From NCBI RefSeq assembly GCF_946998835.1, contig NZ_CAMQAZ010000001.1, positions 107,228 through 171,227 on the forward strand: DNA of 64,000 bases, read 5' to 3'. Numbering within the stretch: the first letter of the stretch is position 1; each line of letters opens with the position of its first letter. The stretch comes from an uncultured Corynebacterium sp. (GTDB taxonomy: Bacteria; Actinomycetota; Actinomycetes; Mycobacteriales; Mycobacteriaceae). A model generated the notes under the pieces. The model ran no database searches, was not told where the DNA came from, and saw only the letters and a list, made by a program, of their open reading frames with translations. Shown one piece after another: positions 1-7,917 of this stretch. A program made the translations under genes and the position numbers.

Positions 1-324
1 CATCGGGTTGTGGGATGCCGAAATCATCACACCCATGTCGGCCCCGTAGTCGTCGGTGAGGAACGCGACAGCCGGAGTGGGCAGCACGCCAACCCGTAAA
101 ACATCGACGCCCTGGGATGCCATGCCCGCGGACAGCGCTGCGGCGAGCATCTCACCGGAGACACGCGGATCACGGCCGACAATCGCCAGGGGACGACGGC
201 CCGACGGATTCGTTCCGCTGGTCAGCACAGTGGCCGCAGCAGCACCCAGCTGCAGTGCCAGCGGTGCGGTCAGAGTCTTATTCGCCAAACCGCGGACGCC
301 ATCAGTTCCGAAAAGACGTGCCAT
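1..324 (-). CDS. glmM: Phosphoglucosamine mutase, N-terminal part (cut by window edge)
   Basis: GlmM converts glucosamine-6-phosphate to glucosamine-1-phosphate for UDP-GlcNAc and peptidoglycan. The visible 108 codons start MARLFGTDGVRG and run through GRDPR to the active-site loop ISASHNP, whose serine is the phosphorylated residue in this family. The remaining roughly 340 residues lie left of the window. An AAGGAG lies 13 nt before the ATG, a rather long spacing. Position next to rpsI-rplM is the usual actinobacterial arrangement. Identification is firm. Confidence 0.96.
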   Translation of the reverse strand, partial: MARLFGTDGVRGLANKTLTAPLALQLGAAAATVLTSGTNPSGRRPLAIVGRDPRVSGEMLAAALSAGMASQGVDVLRVGVLPTPAVAFLTDDYGADMGVMISASHNPM

Positions 325-433
325 TGTTGCTAGACCACTCCTTGGGGTTTTGGGGTTTTTTAAGTTTTGGTATCGCGAATGATTGCAATATCGATGCTGT
401 ATTACTTTAGCCGGTCGCGCAGGCGAATCCAGA

Positions 434-2128
434 CTAACCACAGGACACAATTGGCTGCGGATCATAAACCGTGGTCTGAGTCTCACGCGAAATTTCCGCC
501 CCAGAGAGATCTCGGATAACGCGGGTGTCGGAAGTCGTGAAACCCTGCGCTCCCGAAGACGGCTGACAAGAGCTGCCGCTGACCTTCATGCGCTGCGGTT
601 GCGTATACGCCCAGCGACCACCGTTGATGGACTCGACGTTGACCTTCTTAACACCCTTGATACGCACCGTTACTTCCGTACTCGTGGCGAAAGCCTCAAT
701 GATAACCGGGGTGTCGGAGTTGTTCTTGAACGCCAAATCGATTGCACCCTCGTACACTGTCGCCTCACGGCCAGCCGGGTAGCGCGAAATGTAGTAGCTG
801 TGTGGCGTGTGCGTGACATCTTCCATACCGGCGAAGTACGAAGCGTTGTACAACGTGGTGGCGAACTGACTAATACCGCCACCGACAGCCTTATCCGCGT
901 GGCCGTTGAGGATGATGCCGGACTCGACAAACCCCTGTGCAGTGCCACGCGGTCCCGTGTAGCCGTTCAGACTGAAGGTATCCCCCGGCGCGACGAATGC
1001 GCCGTTGACCATCTGTGATACCAGCGCAATGTTCGTGCCCGATGCCGAACTGAATCCACCAGTGGTGAACTCGCCAATGACATCATTGAAGGTGGCACTC
1101 TCCGCCTGCTCAGTGGTGTAGGTTGCGGGCTGATCCTCGTAGACCGCATCGAACTCGCGCTTATCCGTGGAGGTCACACGCTCGGCGAAGTCCTTCATAG
1201 TTTCGTCCCACTTCACCGCCACACCGTCGACCGAGGGGACTACCTCACGCGAACCACCGCTGAAGCGTATCGACGCATTGCGCTTGTCCGTCTCGGAAGC
1301 AGCCAGACCCTCCTCGAGAATTTCGCGGGCACGGTCGACATTGATGTCGGCAGCCAGCTTGCCGTCACGTGGCACGAAGCTGATGACCTCGGCCATGCGC
1401 TCCGGCGGAATCACACCATCGTTGCCGTCCCGGCCCTTGGCCACAATCGGACCCGACACCGCGTCGGCGGCTTCCCCCTCTGCCGCCTCCTGAACCTGAT
1501 CCTCACCGATAGCTGGATTATGCGCAGTCGTCTCCACATCAATGCCATCGAGAGACAGCCATTTAGTGGCCAGATCTTCGCTGACCGCGTTGCGGTCGAC
1601 ATCCTGGCCGATAACCGGTGGGGTCGTCTCCACACGGCCGTCGACAAGCTTGACCTGACCATCGACGGGGGCAATGGAGAGCTCGCCGACCAAACGGTCA
1701 ACCTGCGGTTCGAACTTCGAGCTATCGATATCGCTGACCAGATCCATCTCGCGCGTCGTAAAGAAGCTGCGGACCCAGGTAATTGGGTTAGCCGTCTGCT
1801 TGCCCGCCTGGGCAACCGTCTGCTCCCAATTGATAGTCAGGCCCGCATCATTGGGCAGAACCTCCGCGGTGCGTTCGCCAGCGCGCAATGACACAGGGCG
1901 CACAGAGAGGTCACCGAGCTCTTTCTCAAGTTTGGCCTCGGCGTGATTTGCACTCAATGTACTGATATCGACACCCGCAACGGTAGATCCGCGCGGAACA
2001 TGCCCCTTGTTCAGTACGTAATCGACGGCGTAAAACACGCCGAAGAGCACGAAGAGACCGAGGACGATGCCAAGGAAAAACTTCGAGCCACGGCGCTTAG
2101 AGGGAGACTTGTGTTTAGCCACAGCCAC
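434..2128 (-). CDS. VanW-family putative peptidoglycan-binding protein
   Basis: A 564-residue envelope protein. A basic N-terminus is followed by one membrane segment at about residues 17-37, then a long extracellular part. Roughly residues 50-340 look like repeated PG_binding_4-type domains, and about 355-480 is a VanW domain (GDTFSLNGYTGPR, GGGISQFATTLYNA). VanW proteins accompany some vancomycin-resistance clusters but occur widely; the biochemical role is not established. The start is GTG; a second in-frame GTG lies two codons on. A TAAAGT -10-like box at 2131-2136 would make the second GTG nearly leaderless. The acyltransferase gene ends 38 nt upstream, so co-transcription is also possible. 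Confidence 0.85.
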   Translation of the reverse strand: MAVAKHKSPSKRRGSKFFLGIVLGLFVLFGVFYAVDYVLNKGHVPRGSTVAGVDISTLSANHAEAKLEKELGDLSVRPVSLRAGERTAEVLPNDAGLTINWEQTVAQAGKQTANPITWVRSFFTTREMDLVSDIDSSKFEPQVDRLVGELSIAPVDGQVKLVDGRVETTPPVIGQDVDRNAVSEDLATKWLSLDGIDVETTAHNPAIGEDQVQEAAEGEAADAVSGPIVAKGRDGNDGVIPPERMAEVISFVPRDGKLAADINVDRAREILEEGLAASETDKRNASIRFSGGSREVVPSVDGVAVKWDETMKDFAERVTSTDKREFDAVYEDQPATYTTEQAESATFNDVIGEFTTGGFSSASGTNIALVSQMVNGAFVAPGDTFSLNGYTGPRGTAQGFVESGIILNGHADKAVGGGISQFATTLYNASYFAGMEDVTHTPHSYYISRYPAGREATVYEGAIDLAFKNNSDTPVIIEAFATSTEVTVRIKGVKKVNVESINGGRWAYTQPQRMKVSGSSCQPSSGAQGFTTSDTRVIRDLSGAEISRETQTTVYDPQPIVSCG

Positions 2129-2166
2129 TTACTTTACCGCGAAAAACACTATTTATTAGTTTCTTA

Positions 2167-4089
2167 TCAGATTCCGCAGGTATCCGGAATGCGCTTCTTG
2201 TTCTTCGCATACTGCTGGAACGCATCCACCACAGCATCGGCGTAGACGTTGGCGCCGTCAGGAGTCGGGTGAATCAGGTCAGCACGCAGCTTAGATTGGT
2301 CGTCACGGACACCATGACACCAGTCGGCCACATACACATTGTCACGCTTCTTTGCCGCGTTGAGCACTTCCTTCTCCGACTGCGGCATCCACACACGGTC
2401 GCCGTACGGATTAATAAGGACAATGATGCGATTGTCACTGAGCGAATCGAGGATCTCATCCAATAGGTGCTCATCCGATGCCGCCGCAGACTGGTTGATA
2501 CCGAGCCCCAACACGACGAACTGGTCGAGCGTGCCAGCCGCTTCCATGCTGGCAATAATTCCCGGTGCTGCCGGGTAACCGCGAGACACCGCCGCGTCGA
2601 TGTAGATACCGGGCAGCTTGTCTTCCAGCGCAGACGCTGAGGCGAGCATCACGGAATCTCCGATTGCTGTGATTTGATCACCACGTGGCATGACGCGCTT
2701 GGCCAGCTCGGCCTCCTCCGCCTTTTGAGCCTTCGCCCGACGCTCTGTCGCCTCCTGCAGCTGCGCTTCCAACCGAGTCATCTTCGGCCCCGTAGCCATA
2801 CCCACAACTGCACCAACTACTACGACCAGCGCAACGCCAGCTGCAACACCAGGCTTCCAGGAGCCTGCGAATTGCGTGCCCGAAAACTGTGCCAGCCAAC
2901 CGCGGTACCCCAACCTACGAATCGGAGTTTCCACATTCTTGAACGACCAGTTCGCCAACACCAGCGACAGCGCAACCCCCGCGACGGCGGCAAACTTTTC
3001 ATACTGCATCGCCTCATTGCGCTCAAGCAGTTCACGGATGAGCACGATGACCGGCCAATGCCACAGGTATAGCGAGAAAGAAATCTTCCCCAGCCAGCAC
3101 AGCGGCTTGAACTCGAAAATCTGCCGCACCGGCGACACGCCACGGACGACGAGGTAGAGAATTGCCACCGATAGCAACGAAGCGAAGACCAACCCACCGC
3201 GGTACGTCACGGACGCGGTGTCCGACATCGTCAACAGAACCACCGAGAGGAAAATCAACGGTAGTGAGGCAACCACAAAAGCCTGTGCGGAGCTACCGAA
3301 GAAATCTCGCATCAGGGGTTCAGTGCGTGTCCAGGAATCCGCCTCCGCGCGTGACGACGTCGACGTCAACCACAACGCGAGAGCCGCACCGAACAGGAGA
3401 CCAAAAGCATGGGTATCGGTGCCGTAGTAAACACGCGTGGGGTCAACCTTCGGGTCATAGAGCGCCACCATCCATACGAATGAGACCACCGAACCGACCG
3501 CAGCCACTGCCGCAAGCTTGCGGAATGCGAGCTTTAAGGTGAGTAAAGCCACGAAAATCAATGGCCAGAACAGGTAGAACTGCTCCTCCACTGACAACGA
3601 CCAGTAGTGGGCCAACAGCTGCACTCCGGAGTCCGCGAAGTACGACTGAGAGCCAGCGATCTGCGTCCAGTTATTGACGAAAAAGACTGTGCCGAGAAAC
3701 TGCGTCGATAAGCCGACCGCCGGATCCCCACCAATCAGACCTGCGACGGCGATTGAGATAAACATCACGAACATCGCAGCCGGTGCGATGCGGCGGAGCC
3801 GACGGAGCCAGAAGTCCTTCAAATCGATACGGCCGGTGACTGCGCGCTCGCGGATTAGCAGCGAGGTAATAAGGAACCCGGAGAGCACGAAGAAGATATC
3901 GACACCGATGTAGCCGCCGGGAAGGACATTGTCGAAGAAATGATAAATCACCACTGTGGCCACAGCTAGGCCACGCAGTCCGTCAATTCCCGGCACGCGT
4001 CGAATGCGGAAGGGGTGTTTAGCCAACGGCACTGAGCCAGAGGAGCTGTTCGTATCAGAGGTCTTGGTAGCTGCGGTACTCACCGCCAT
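2167..4089 (-). CDS. OafA/YrhL-type membrane acyltransferase with SGNH domain
   Basis: A 640-residue protein with an acyltransferase-3 membrane domain (about residues 30-390, roughly ten helices) and an extracytoplasmic C-terminal SGNH hydrolase-like domain. The membrane part has the family signatures GIDGLRGLAVATVVIYHF and GVDIFFVLSGFLI. The C-terminal part has GDSVM (nucleophile serine) and DLIHPTPDGA (the Asp/His pair). Such proteins transfer acetyl or other acyl groups to cell-surface sugars or lipids. In corynebacteria this family acts on envelope glycolipids and mycolates, but the substrate here is unknown. Neighbours glmM and VanW also point to the cell wall. An RBS-like AAGGAA precedes the ATG. 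Confidence 0.87.
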   Translation of the reverse strand: MAVSTAATKTSDTNSSSGSVPLAKHPFRIRRVPGIDGLRGLAVATVVIYHFFDNVLPGGYIGVDIFFVLSGFLITSLLIRERAVTGRIDLKDFWLRRLRRIAPAAMFVMFISIAVAGLIGGDPAVGLSTQFLGTVFFVNNWTQIAGSQSYFADSGVQLLAHYWSLSVEEQFYLFWPLIFVALLTLKLAFRKLAAVAAVGSVVSFVWMVALYDPKVDPTRVYYGTDTHAFGLLFGAALALWLTSTSSRAEADSWTRTEPLMRDFFGSSAQAFVVASLPLIFLSVVLLTMSDTASVTYRGGLVFASLLSVAILYLVVRGVSPVRQIFEFKPLCWLGKISFSLYLWHWPVIVLIRELLERNEAMQYEKFAAVAGVALSLVLANWSFKNVETPIRRLGYRGWLAQFSGTQFAGSWKPGVAAGVALVVVVGAVVGMATGPKMTRLEAQLQEATERRAKAQKAEEAELAKRVMPRGDQITAIGDSVMLASASALEDKLPGIYIDAAVSRGYPAAPGIIASMEAAGTLDQFVVLGLGINQSAAASDEHLLDEILDSLSDNRIIVLINPYGDRVWMPQSEKEVLNAAKKRDNVYVADWCHGVRDDQSKLRADLIHPTPDGANVYADAVVDAFQQYAKNKKRIPDTCGI

Positions 4090-4246
4090 ACGGTTTCCTT
4101 CTTCAAGCGCGCTTCATTTGCGCCGCACTTCATTCGCACCGCGAAAAATCGATTCTCGTGGCAGGGCTTTTAACGGATAGAAGTCTAACGTACGGGGCTT
4201 CTCCCAAGAATTCAGCTATATCTGGCAAAAGTCGGAACTTAACCAA

Positions 4247-4288
4247 AAAGCACCTCGTTTGCGCTTAATACGCAAACTGAGGTGCTTT
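4247..4288 (-). terminator. Rho-independent terminator of rplM-rpsI
   Basis: The inverted repeat AAAGCACCTC-GTTTGCG (4247-4263) pairs with CGCAAAC-T-GAGGTGCTTT (4271-4288), giving a 17-bp stem with one bulge and a 7-nt loop. In the minus direction it is followed by TTTTTGGTT. It lies just after the rpsI stop. Confidence 0.9.
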
Positions 4289-4303
4289 ATGAAGCAGTAA
4301 AGC

Positions 4304-4864
4304 TTAACGCTTGGAGTACTGCGGTGCGCGACGGGCCTTGTGCAGACCGGCCTTCTTGCGCTCGACAGCACGAGCATCGCGGGTGAGGAAGCCAGCCTTC
4401 TTGAGAACGCTGCGCTCCTCCGGGTTGAACTCGTTCAGTGCACGAGCAATAGCCAGGCGCAGAGCACCTGCCTGACCGGACGGGCCACCACCGTTGATGT
4501 TGGCCTTAATGTCGAACTGGTTCTCGCGCTCGACCAGAACCAGCGGGTCCTTGATCTCCTGCTGGTGCAGCTTGTTCGGGAAGTAGTCGTCAAGCTCGCG
4601 ACCGTTGCAGACAATTTTGCCGGAGCCAGCGGTCAGAACGACGCGGGCAACAGCGCGCTTACGACGACCGACAGTCTGAATCGGGCGATCCAGAGTCAGC
4701 GGTGCAGCCGGAGCGGCCTCAGCTTCGGTCTCGGTAGCAACTGCGTCGCCGATGGAAGAGGTGAACTCTTCGGTGGCAGCAGCAGCGGCAGCCTGAACAT
4801 CATCGTAGGAAGCCTCGGTGGCCTCTACGTTCTGGTTCTCGTTGACGTCCTGTGGGTTGGTCAC
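4304..4864 (-). CDS. rpsI: 30S ribosomal protein S9 (uS9)
   Basis: The 186-residue product has an acidic, alanine-rich N-terminal extension (about 55 residues) before the S9 core TVGRRKRAVARV. It ends in the conserved basic tail RRAPQYSKR that reaches the P-site tRNA. The long acidic extension is normal for corynebacterial S9. It starts with GTG, which overlaps the rplM stop in GTGA, so translation is probably coupled to rplM. Confidence 0.97.
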   Translation of the reverse strand: MTNPQDVNENQNVEATEASYDDVQAAAAAATEEFTSSIGDAVATETEAEAAPAAPLTLDRPIQTVGRRKRAVARVVLTAGSGKIVCNGRELDDYFPNKLHQQEIKDPLVLVERENQFDIKANINGGGPSGQAGALRLAIARALNEFNPEERSVLKKAGFLTRDARAVERKKAGLHKARRAPQYSKR

Positions 4865-5307
4865 TGTGCCACCGCCTTGATCTCGTAGTTTTCAGGCTTC
4901 TGACCGGCGAACGGGTGCTCGGAACCGGCGAAGACATGCAGCTTCTTGATGGACGCACGCGAAAGCTTGTTGTGCGGCATCATGCCCTCAATAGCCTCAG
5001 CGATAACGCGCTCCGGGTGAACCTCGAGGGAACGACCCAGGGTCATCGTCTTCAGGCCGCCCGGGAAGCCCGAGTGGCGGTAGCGCATCTCACGTTCCCG
5101 CTTGTTAGAGGAGACGTGCACCTTATCGGCATTGATGATGATGACGTGGTCACCGCAGTCAACGTTAGGGGCGAAGTAAGCCTTGCCCTTACCGCGCAGC
5201 AGATCTGCGGCGTGAGTAGCCAGACGGCCGAGAACAACATCGGTAGCGTCGATGACGTACCACTTGCGCTCGATGTCACCGTCCTTCGGATGGAAAGTAG
5301 ACAACAT
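4861..5307 (-). CDS. rplM: 50S ribosomal protein L13 (uL13)
   Basis: The 148-residue product starts MLSTFHPKDGDIERKWYVID, matching the usual actinobacterial L13 N-terminus; longer upstream reading is not conserved. The core has GRLATHAADLLRGK, KREREMRYRHSG and the MLPHN-like motif MMPHNKLSR. AAGGAG lies only 2 nt before the ATG, a short spacing. First gene of the rplM-rpsI operon. Confidence 0.96.
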   Translation of the reverse strand: MLSTFHPKDGDIERKWYVIDATDVVLGRLATHAADLLRGKGKAYFAPNVDCGDHVIIINADKVHVSSNKREREMRYRHSGFPGGLKTMTLGRSLEVHPERVIAEAIEGMMPHNKLSRASIKKLHVFAGSEHPFAGQKPENYEIKAVAQ

Positions 5308-5419
5308 GACTCCTTTTAGGGTCCGTGTAGATTTGCCAGCCACCGTGCACACTGTTGTTATTCCCCGGCGGCCGGTGGAGACCCGAGGCAACATCGAAGT
5401 GTGCGCACACAATTTGGCT

Positions 5420-5447
5420 ACTTTACCCCGAGGATGTGCCAGAACAA
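5420..5447 (-). promoter_or_regulatory. Probable rplM-rpsI promoter
   Basis: On the minus strand TTGTTC (5442-5447), a 16-bp spacer and TAAAGT (5420-5425) resemble a SigA promoter. It sits just downstream of the esx terminator and about 110 nt before rplM. Prediction by eye only. Confidence 0.4.
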
Positions 5448-5454
5448 AAACACC

Positions 5455-5494
5455 AAAAGCCAGCCTCAGCCAAAAACTGCTGAGACTGGCTTTT
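5455..5494. terminator. Terminator after the esx genes
   Basis: AAAAGCCAG-C-CTCAGC (5455-5470) pairs with GCTGAG-A-CTGGCTTTT (5479-5494) around an 8-nt loop. A and T tracts on both sides would let it work in either direction. The minus-strand esxA gene ends about 115 nt before it. Confidence 0.85.
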
Positions 5495-5610
5495 CGCCGG
5501 TGCTGTGAGCACATCTAACTGAGTGCCTCAATTGAGCAATGCCCTCCCCTCCCCCGGTTACAGAGCTCAATTACGAAAGCGGCTCAATCAGAACTCAATC
5601 AGAAACTGAG

Positions 5611-5898
5611 CTACCCCCAACTAGCTGCCGCGCGACGGTTGATATCCGCCATCCGCTGGCTGCCCGCGCTGACGGTATCCGCAATAGTCGTAAGAATCAT
5701 GTTGAGCTCCTCCGCGGCGGTATCCCATTCTCGCTGAGCCTCCTGGTAAGACTCTGAGGACTCACCCTCCCACGTAGAGACCATCGGCGCGATGCGCTTC
5801 TTCAAATCTCCGAGCAGACCGTTGATAGTGCCGGAAGTGGAACGGATGTCATCCGCGGCTCCATCAATGCCGGCGAAGCTGTACCTAATTGGTTGCAT
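5611..5898 (-). CDS. WXG100 protein, ESAT-6-like (EsxA-type)
   Basis: A 95-residue helical-hairpin protein with the WXG turn as WEG (STWEGESSESYQEAQREW). WXG100 proteins are the secreted substrates and partners of type VII systems. The start MQPIRYSFAGI was chosen because AAAGGG lies 6 nt before it; an upstream in-frame Met has no such site. The protein ends almost directly after the second helix (RRAAASWG), so it lacks the C-terminal tail with the YxxxD/E export signal. It probably relies on the partner encoded just upstream. By locus position it corresponds to EsxT/EsxU of mycobacterial ESX-4. Confidence 0.88.
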   Translation of the reverse strand: MQPIRYSFAGIDGAADDIRSTSGTINGLLGDLKKRIAPMVSTWEGESSESYQEAQREWDTAAEELNMILTTIADTVSAGSQRMADINRRAAASWG

Positions 5899-5968
5899 AA
5901 AGTACCCTTTCCCCAAAGTTATTGTGAGTTGTGTGTTTTTACGTGTTGCGCGAGGTGACGCACAACGC

Positions 5969-6295
5969 CTAAAGGTTCAGCAACGACGAGCCCGCTGCTG
6001 CCACCTGCTTGAACGACGACGCCCCCTCGTCCTCGCCCGCATCGAAACTGCTCGAATTCGCACGGATATTGTCCGCGATATCCGTCAGCGCATTGGACAG
6101 ACGCATTGCTGCATCATCCCAACGAAGCATCAGATCATCGAAGCTGGCCTTTGCCTGGCCCTTCCATTCCCCCGCCAGACCGTCGACAACACCGCGAATT
6201 CGCCCCAGTTCACCCTGGACCTCCGAGTTGACACCATCGACATCTCCTGCGGTAGTGGTCATTTGATCTGATTCGGCTGCAAATAAGTGTGCCAC
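5969..6295 (-). CDS. WXG100 protein, CFP-10-like (EsxB-type)
   Basis: A 108-residue WXG100 protein with the turn WKG (LAGEWKGQAKASFDDLMLRW) and a flexible C-terminal tail. Just after helix 2 it has FDAGE, which fits the YxxxD/E export signal with Phe for Tyr. That would make it the targeting member of the EsxA/EsxB pair. The start is GTG, preceded by GGGGGA with 6-nt spacing, an element shared with the other ESX units here. EsxA follows 70 nt downstream. Confidence 0.88.
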   Translation of the reverse strand: MAHLFAAESDQMTTTAGDVDGVNSEVQGELGRIRGVVDGLAGEWKGQAKASFDDLMLRWDDAAMRLSNALTDIADNIRANSSSFDAGEDEGASSFKQVAAAGSSLLNL

Positions 6296-6325
6296 TGTAT
6301 TTCCCCCTTTTTAGTGTTGAGTGAC

Positions 6326-6337
6326 TGCTTTACGACG
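6326..6337 (+). repeat. GCTTTACGACG motif, copy 1 (upstream of esxB)
   Basis: Exact TGCTTTACGACG, 31 nt before the esxB start. One of six exact intergenic copies in the window (see findings). Confidence 0.7.
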
Positions 6338-6438
6338 GCGCTTTTACCTCCCCGCGCGAACCAGCCAGCTTCCCGCGTTAAAAACCCGTCATATTGTTTG
6401 GCGCGAAAAACCTCGATTCGGTTCCATTTTGTTTTTCG

Positions 6439-6465
6439 CCCCCTTACCCCCGGCTACCCCCTCCC
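6439..6465 (-). other. Potential G-quadruplex between the Rv3446c-like gene and esxB
   Basis: On the minus (sense) strand there are four G runs of 3, 5, 5 and 5 bases, separated by loops A, TAGCC and TAA. This fits the canonical G3+N1-7 pattern. It lies in the roughly 200-nt gap between two genes of the same unit, so it could form in the mRNA ahead of esxB. Structure formation is inferred from pattern only. Confidence 0.55.
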
Positions 6466-6498
6466 GTTGGCCTGTCCTGTTCCCGCCTCACCTGGGCA

Positions 6499-7917
6499 CT
6501 ACGACATAGGCTTGGCACTAGCTACCGCCTGATCGCACACCGGCCGCGCCGCAGCAATAGTCCTGCCGCGGAACTGACAGCCCACGCTGACCTGGACCCC
6601 ATCTATCACCTTGTGATGCCAGAGCACGACCGAGTTACCGGACGGCAGGCGCTCCTCCACTACCACGAGGTCGGTGCCCATAACTTGCCTGCGTTCTGGT
6701 GCGGACTTCGTCTCATCCCCGGCAGACACGCTGCTTAACGCGGCAGCCAGATGCTCAAGTGTCATCTCCTGCGAAAGTGGGGTGGCAAGTGCCAAGACCC
6801 GCATATCTCCACCATCCACCGCAGTCATCCGGTCTAGCGGACTAGTCGGATCCAGCTCCCACCCGTCGGGAAAACGAGCTTCCACACCCGCATTGGCAAG
6901 AGTGACTGTTGGCACAGCATCGGGAGCCGGTTTCGACTTTTGCGGCGACGAAAGCACCGAGGGAGGCTGCGAGGGGGAAGTCTCTGGCTCTGCTTCTGGC
7001 ACTATCTCTGGCACTGCTTCTGTCTCCGCCAGCACCTTCGTCTCACGCTGGCTCCTTTTCCCCTCGTTTTCCCTTGCTATGCCGTCACTGATCAGCCATG
7101 CAGAGATTCCGACAATGAGAACCACCACCGTCAGCACCCCAAGGGCGGTCAAAGACACAACCCCGCTTCGATCCGACTCAGATTTACTTCCGGGTCTGCT
7201 ACCCAAACTACTGCCAAACCCCTCCTCAGCTGTTGCTTCGCCGCCGAGGTCCTCGACCCCAATGGGATGGGCGCGTTCCCCGAGCCACGTGGTTGGACAG
7301 TCAAAGACTAAAAACCCGCGATCTCTCAGTCGATCGGCCAGCAGAGCTCTCCGTGGCTGAGCTAGTCCCGGCGGAACCTCCGCGACTATGAACTCAATTT
7401 CTTCCTGCCAGCGCGGTGGATACTCGGTGATACCGCGCCCGCCAGTAACCTCCACATCATCGGGCATGCCGAGGGACGAATCCGGATACATGGTCAGCTG
7501 ATAGGCCATAGCAATCACGGTTTCCACCAACGGTGCACTGTCATTCGCACCGACCAAATGCGACATCCGACTATCGATATGGCCGCCGCTCAGGCGAGTG
7601 ACACAGACGCGTGTTTCCTCGACCTCAACGAGAACGCTATGGGGCACCGTAGCCTCATCGAGTTCTAAAACAGCGTCGGCAAGCGTGAGAATGTACGGAT
7701 TGAGGTCGGCAGCCAGCAGCGCGGAAGCCAGACGGTATTGTCGCGCCGCGCCCCAATAACTGGGCACGATAACCGTGTGCATGCTCTCAAGGAGTCTTCT
7801 AGGGCCGTGAGCTGCCAGTTCTGCTGTGTCATCAGGTGCGGTAAGCCCCCACAGATGCCACGTGCCATGACGCAATGTAGGAACCTGCATGGCGCTGGGA
7901 GCGTCGACTCGAATCAT
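6499..7917 (-). CDS. Type VII secretion-associated protein, Rv3446c-like
   Basis: A 472-residue protein at the locus position of Rv3446c in the mycobacterial ESX-4 cluster, between eccC and the esx genes. The N-terminal part (about 1-240) has no motif that I recognise. A single membrane segment lies near residues 250-277 (GVLTVVVLIVGISAWLI). It is followed by a Ser/Pro/Glu-rich linker and a C-terminal domain (about 330-472) containing FPDGWELDP and VLWHHKVIDGVQVSVGCQFRG. Its ATG overlaps the eccC stop by one base (TGATG), so it is coupled to eccC. The function in ESX-4 is unknown. Assignment rests on position, length and topology. Confidence 0.75.
   Translation of the reverse strand: MIRVDAPSAMQVPTLRHGTWHLWGLTAPDDTAELAAHGPRRLLESMHTVIVPSYWGAARQYRLASALLAADLNPYILTLADAVLELDEATVPHSVLVEVEETRVCVTRLSGGHIDSRMSHLVGANDSAPLVETVIAMAYQLTMYPDSSLGMPDDVEVTGGRGITEYPPRWQEEIEFIVAEVPPGLAQPRRALLADRLRDRGFLVFDCPTTWLGERAHPIGVEDLGGEATAEEGFGSSLGSRPGSKSESDRSGVVSLTALGVLTVVVLIVGISAWLISDGIARENEGKRSQRETKVLAETEAVPEIVPEAEPETSPSQPPSVLSSPQKSKPAPDAVPTVTLANAGVEARFPDGWELDPTSPLDRMTAVDGGDMRVLALATPLSQEMTLEHLAAALSSVSAGDETKSAPERRQVMGTDLVVVEERLPSGNSVVLWHHKVIDGVQVSVGCQFRGRTIAAARPVCDQAVASAKPMS

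Noticed and set aside
1741..1775. CGTCGTAAAG in the VanW gene as another motif copy
   Set aside because: One base short of the motif and in coding sequence; fits codons for the protein.
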